Positions 4,824 to 7,958 of a stretch of DNA of 7,958 nucleotides are shown here, piece by piece. The DNA is taken from contig DFZI01000022.1 in NCBI GenBank assembly GCA_002383665.1, forward strand, positions 1-7,958, given 5' to 3'. The notes below the pieces were generated by a model. The model saw only the letters and a program-made list of their open reading frames with translations. It was not told the origin of the DNA and searched no databases. Position 1 is the stretch's first letter. Each line of letters begins with the position of its first letter. Source of the DNA: Dehalococcoidia bacterium UBA4060 (lineage in GTDB: Bacteria > Chloroflexota > Dehalococcoidia > GIF9 > UBA5629). The translations under genes and the position numbers were made by a program.

Positions 4824-5300
4824 ATGACAAAAAAATTTGTGATCTATGAGGCTGCTATGTGCTGTGCCAGTGGGGTCTGTGGCCCAAGCCCTGACCAATC
4901 GCTAATCCAGTTGCAGGATACGATTGATAAGGTACAGGATTTAGGTGCTGTGGTCGAACGCTACAGCATCACCGGAGCCCCCAAAAAGTTCAGGGAGAAC
5001 CCTGAGGTGGTCAAGATAATTCAAGAGAAGCAAATAAAGGCATTACCGATTGCCACATACAATGACAAGGTGTTTAAAGTGGGTAGTTATCCTTCTTTCG
5101 ATGAATTTAAGGCTCAGCTTAATCCATCAGACAAACAAGAAATGCCGATAAAGCCGGAGATGTCGTTTGGCCAAAGTTGTTGCTCGGGAACAGAGATGCC
5201 CTTTGGTGGAGGGTGTTGCTCCGGCCAGGATTACTCCAAAGTAAGCAGCCGACCGTCAGATAAGGAAAAACAGGGCCGCGGACCTGGCCGATGCTGTTAA
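4824..5300 (+). CDS. arsD: ArsD metallochaperone
   Basis: This 158-residue protein starts at ATG 4824, with AAGGAG 6 bases upstream; an earlier in-frame TTG at 4803 has no such site. The N-terminus YEAAMCCASGVCGPSPDQSL holds C13, C14 and C19, equivalent to the C12-C13-C18 As(III)/Sb(III) site with which E. coli ArsD receives metalloid and passes it to ArsA. The fold is thioredoxin-like, with the cis-proline segment IKALPIATYNDKVFKVGSYP at about 71-90. E. coli ArsD (120 residues) has two C-terminal vicinal cysteine pairs. This protein is longer and has three: C119-C120, C131-C132 and C157-C158, in Gly/Ser-rich surroundings. arsA lies downstream after 137 bases, consistent with an ArsD-ArsA chaperone-ATPase pair. 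E. coli ArsD is also a weak repressor; no such role is visible here. Confidence 0.93.
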   Translation: MTKKFVIYEAAMCCASGVCGPSPDQSLIQLQDTIDKVQDLGAVVERYSITGAPKKFRENPEVVKIIQEKQIKALPIATYNDKVFKVGSYPSFDEFKAQLNPSDKQEMPIKPEMSFGQSCCSGTEMPFGGGCCSGQDYSKVSSRPSDKEKQGRGPGRCC

Positions 5301-5437
5301 TCGGGCAGGCTGCCACAAACCTCATCCGTATTTAGTCTTAATTCCGTAAAGCTTGAACAGGTTCCCACTTCTCATGCAGCAACGGGAGTATAGCAGGTAT
5401 TGACATAAAATAACGAAAGGCAGAGTGAAAAATCATT

Positions 5438-7291
5438 ATGACTAACAGGATAACCAGGTTTTATTTCTATTCCGGGAAAGGCGGTGTTGGCAAAACCACC
5501 ATGGCTGCTGCCAGCGCAGTGTATTATGCTGATTCAGGGAAAAGGACACTCATCATTACCACCGACCCTGCATCCAATCTTGCCGATGTCTTCGAGCAAC
5601 CTATCGGATATAGCATCGTTCCAATCAAAGGCGTACACAATCTTTTCGCCATGGAACTTGACCCTGATAAAGCAACCGCTGAATACCGAGAGAGGACAAT
5701 TGCCCCCTTGAAAGGGTTGATTCCAGATGAAAGCTTAGCGGTTGTGGAGGAGCAGTTGAATTCTCCTTGCACGGCTGAAATAGCTGCCTTTGAGCGTTTT
5801 ACTGATTTCTTGCAGGATTCCGATTATGACGTAGTTATATTCGATACTGCACCTACCGGACACACCCTGCGTCTGCTTGAGCTGCCAGGGGAATGGAGCG
5901 CCGTAATCGAAAATGCGGCTAAAGACGGCAGTGCGGGGGAGACCTGTGTAGGGCCCGCTGCTGCACTGGCCGAATCGAAAGAAAAGTTTGACCGCGCCAT
6001 CGCAGCAATGCGAGATGTAAACAGGACAACCTTTGTCTTTGTGCTTCATCCGGAGGCAACATCCATTTATGAGACGCAACGGTCTATCGCCGAACTGGCC
6101 AAATTAGGCATCTCGTCCCAGCAACTTATCGTCAACGGTATTTTCCCAGCGGGTGCTTGCGATAATCCATTTATGCTGCATCGCTTCTACAAGCAGCAGG
6201 ATTTTCTCAGCCAGATAAAATACAGTTTTAAACTCGCGGCTACACTGATGCAACTTGAGGCAAACGAGGTCAAAGGCATCCAGTCACTCAGGACAATAGG
6301 CAAAAAGCTATTGGATAGACCTGTTATGTTAGCAGATTATCATATTCAAAAATCGTCGGTTAAGGCGGATGATGCAGTGCATACTTACCCCAGTATAGAC
6401 CCGTCCATTGAAAAGCTCCTGATCCCAAATAACGGATATCACAGGAGTATTTTCTTTACTGGCAAGGGAGGCGTCGGTAAGACATCGGTAGCTTCAGCAA
6501 CCGCTTTGTGGGTAGCGCAACGCGGGTATAAAACATTGCTTCTGACTACCGACCCGGCATCTCATCTTTCACAAGTATTCGGCCAGCCTATCACCGATAA
6601 ACCGTCACCGGTTGAGGGTGAAAAGAATTTGTGGATCGCTCATATCGACGGGCCCAAAGCAGCACGTGAGTATAAGGAGAAAGTGTTGGAAGAAGTAAAG
6701 CAAAAATATGATGCCAGGCGTGTTGCCGCCATAGAAGAAGAATTGAACTCACCTTGCACAGAGGAAATGGCAACCTTCGAGAAATTCATTGAGTTTGCCA
6801 GCCTGAAAGACTTTGATATAACCATATTTGATACTGCACCTACAGGGCATACTCTCAGGTTGCTCAAATTGCCTGTTGAATGGAGCAAACAGCTGGAAAT
6901 TAAAATTTATACCACTACCGAAGATACGGAGATGGATAAAGCTACTAAAGCTCGCTTCCATGATGTAATTGCAATGATGCAAGACCCCAATCGCACAACT
7001 TTCTGTTTTGTTATGTATCCCGAAAGTACGCCTATTGAGGAGGCAAGCCGCGCTATGACTGACCTGCAAACAATTGGAGTATCAACAAATATGATTGTTG
7101 CTAACCTAATCCTGCCTGACGCTGTATTGACCAATGATTACCTGAGACAACGTAAAGCCATGCAGCTCAAGTATCTGGCAGGGATGAATAAGCGATTTAA
7201 GATGCCAATAGTCCATTTACCCCTGCTCTCGGATGATCTGATGGGTAAGGAACAACTTATCCGGGCAGGATCATTGATGTACGGTAAATAA
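5438..7291 (+). CDS. arsA: ArsA arsenite/antimonite-driven ATPase, two-domain
   Basis: This 617-residue protein has two homologous halves, as in E. coli ArsA (583 residues). Half 1 has P-loop GKGGVGKT at 13-20 and the DTAPTGHTLRLL signature from D136; half 2 has its P-loop at 342-349 and DTAPTGHTLRLL from D465. Metalloid-site cysteines are C111 (LNSPCTAE) and C170 (GETCVGP) in half 1 and C440 (LNSPCTEE) in half 2. They fit C113, C172 and C422 of E. coli ArsA, which bridge the halves through As(III). It hydrolyses ATP at the inner membrane to drive efflux through a membrane partner. Both domains look intact. The ATG at 5438 has only a weak GAGTG about 10 bases upstream. The 137-base gap after arsD holds a TTGACA (5400-5405) but no matching -10, so arsA is probably read from the arsR promoter. 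Confidence 0.95.
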   Translation: MTNRITRFYFYSGKGGVGKTTMAAASAVYYADSGKRTLIITTDPASNLADVFEQPIGYSIVPIKGVHNLFAMELDPDKATAEYRERTIAPLKGLIPDESLAVVEEQLNSPCTAEIAAFERFTDFLQDSDYDVVIFDTAPTGHTLRLLELPGEWSAVIENAAKDGSAGETCVGPAAALAESKEKFDRAIAAMRDVNRTTFVFVLHPEATSIYETQRSIAELAKLGISSQQLIVNGIFPAGACDNPFMLHRFYKQQDFLSQIKYSFKLAATLMQLEANEVKGIQSLRTIGKKLLDRPVMLADYHIQKSSVKADDAVHTYPSIDPSIEKLLIPNNGYHRSIFFTGKGGVGKTSVASATALWVAQRGYKTLLLTTDPASHLSQVFGQPITDKPSPVEGEKNLWIAHIDGPKAAREYKEKVLEEVKQKYDARRVAAIEEELNSPCTEEMATFEKFIEFASLKDFDITIFDTAPTGHTLRLLKLPVEWSKQLEIKIYTTTEDTEMDKATKARFHDVIAMMQDPNRTTFCFVMYPESTPIEEASRAMTDLQTIGVSTNMIVANLILPDAVLTNDYLRQRKAMQLKYLAGMNKRFKMPIVHLPLLSDDLMGKEQLIRAGSLMYGK

Positions 7292-7416
7292 ATCTCTACA
7301 ATCAGCGCTATATTCTATTCCAATTGGTGTCTCAGTTAATCAGACAGGACTAGTTGAGAACTGTCCATAATGCCCCACCATAAAGGTAACATATAGCCTT
7401 TCTTTGAAATGTACGA

Positions 7417-7650
7417 TTAGGCCTTAACTCGCTGGCGCAGGCGCTCCAGGATCCACATACGGGCCAGCGTGGTCGGGCCAACACCAAGCTCTTTCGCCTC
7501 TCTCCTGATCTCCTCCCACTTGTCTGCGGAGAGACGGACCGGAATGACTTTGTCCAGTGGTTTCTTGATTTCCACCTGGACAACCTCATCACTTTCGTCC
7601 CAAGCGTTGCCCTGTTCGATTTCTTTTATTTCTTTATTGATATCTGCCAT
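7417..7650 (-). CDS. BrnA/CopG-like antitoxin (ribbon-helix-helix)
   Basis: This 77-residue acidic-then-basic protein is encoded directly after a BrnT-like toxin on the same strand. Residues 37-77 (IPVRLSADKWEEIRREAKEL, then GVGPTTLARMWILERLRQR) form a strand and two helices typical of ribbon-helix-helix antitoxins, which dimerise to bind operator DNA through the strand. The acidic N-terminal part (INKEIKEIEQGNAWDESDEV) probably wraps the toxin. The ATG (7650-7648) follows GGAGG (complement of 7659-7663), which lies inside the last codons of the toxin gene; one base separates the toxin stop from this start. Expected roles are to neutralise the toxin and, with it, repress the operon. Family assignment to BrnA or a related CopG group is by pattern only. 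Confidence 0.75.
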   Translation of the reverse strand: MADINKEIKEIEQGNAWDESDEVVQVEIKKPLDKVIPVRLSADKWEEIRREAKELGVGPTTLARMWILERLRQRVKA

Positions 7651-7651
7651 T

Positions 7652-7936
7652 TTATTTGCCTCCAGTTAACTTCTTATAAAGCTGTCTCTCACTATCGGTC
7701 ATCTCCCTGGCTGTTGCTACCTTACAGTTACCGCCTCCCATGTTAACCAATACCACCAGGATAAATCTACCGACTGCCGTCTGGCTGAAGACCTTATACA
7801 GCCCTTCTCTGCCTTTTCTAACATGCCTCTTGTCCGATAGACAGGCCTCCTCGACTTCATTAAAAGTAACGCTGTGCTTGCTCTCGATCTTATCCAGTAT
7901 GTGGTCATCAATCTCTAAAGACTCGATGTATAGCAC
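7652..7936 (-). CDS. BrnT-like ribonuclease toxin
   Basis: This 94-residue protein resembles the BrnT family (RelE-like fold ribonucleases). The N-terminal DKIESKHSVTFNEVEEAC matches the 'KHgVsFeEa' region. A central arginine-rich strand follows (RHVRKGREGLYKVF), then a hydrophobic strand (GRFILVVLVNMGGG) and the closing ATAREMTDSERQLYKK, where BrnT proteins carry 'ARxMTxxER'. The start is GTG at 7936-7934, with AGAGGA about 9 bases upstream (7948-7943). Toxin before antitoxin is the normal brnTA order. The promoter would lie beyond the right edge of the window, so regulation cannot be read. All conserved blocks are present and it appears intact. Confidence 0.78.
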   Translation of the reverse strand: MLYIESLEIDDHILDKIESKHSVTFNEVEEACLSDKRHVRKGREGLYKVFSQTAVGRFILVVLVNMGGGNCKVATAREMTDSERQLYKKLTGGK

Positions 7937-7958
7937 TGATTGTTTCCTCTTTTCACTT

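Noticed and set aside
5400..5405. TTGACA between arsD and arsA as a separate arsA promoter
   Set aside because: No -10-like hexamer occurs at 16-19 bases downstream, so it is probably chance.
5484..7134. Several open frames on both strands inside arsA
   Set aside because: They are out-of-frame or antisense to a well-conserved ATPase, have no ribosome sites, and their similar pieces in each half only mirror the ArsA internal duplication.
7383..7402. AAAGG...CCTTT hairpin downstream of arsA as the operon terminator
   Set aside because: The stem is only 5 bp and the following sequence is not a clean T-run, so I do not call a terminator.
7350..7592. Minus-strand frame of about 80 codons overlapping the antitoxin
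   Set aside because: It is out of frame with the ribbon-helix-helix antitoxin, which has a clear start and ribosome site; composition is Arg/Ser/Trp-rich.

Overview
The window reads as an accessory, horizontally mobile segment of a bacterial genome. Base composition is intermediate, and the gene types are common in anaerobic bacteria. The arsenic genes and the IS21-type element resemble those of anaerobes such as Dehalococcoidia (Chloroflexota) or Desulfobacterota/Firmicutes, but the sequence alone does not settle the phylum and that placement is weak.

Layout from left to right. Bases 1-356 carry no convincing gene, but contain several hairpins and a strong extended -10 promoter. They are followed by a two-gene toxin-antitoxin operon (short VapB-like antitoxin, PIN-domain VapC toxin; 357-946). 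A strong stem-loop at 1060-1095 ends a small minus-strand gene (1120-1356) whose product finishes in a sliding-clamp-like QPSLF motif. Next is a decayed IS21-family element (about 1358-2329). Its istA carries a 61-bp frameshifting partial duplication, and an internal deletion then joins istA directly to the last codons of istB. A minus-strand gene for a membrane-anchored protein of unknown function follows (2395-2880).

The core is an arsenic resistance operon on the plus strand (3079-7291). It holds arsR, a membrane-anchored thioredoxin-fold protein with a Cys-rich tail interrupted by an in-frame TAG, a six-helix DsbD/CcdA-like (ArsG-type) membrane protein, arsD, and a double-domain arsA. No ArsB or Acr3 permease is present, so the DsbD-like protein is the obvious candidate channel for the ArsA ATPase, or the permease lies elsewhere. 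arsR appears to be transcribed as a leaderless mRNA. A TCGAAATATTTCGA palindrome occurs at the arsR start codon (one mismatch) and again before the next gene (perfect), which is a strong candidate ArsR operator.

The right edge holds a second toxin-antitoxin pair on the minus strand (BrnT-like toxin, ribbon-helix-helix antitoxin; 7936-7417).

The inferred working model is as follows. ArsR senses As(III)/Sb(III) through cysteines and releases both operator sites. ArsD passes metalloid to ArsA. ArsA hydrolyses ATP to drive export through a membrane partner, and the Cys-tailed thioredoxin-like protein and the DsbD-like protein provide thiol or redox chemistry at the membrane.
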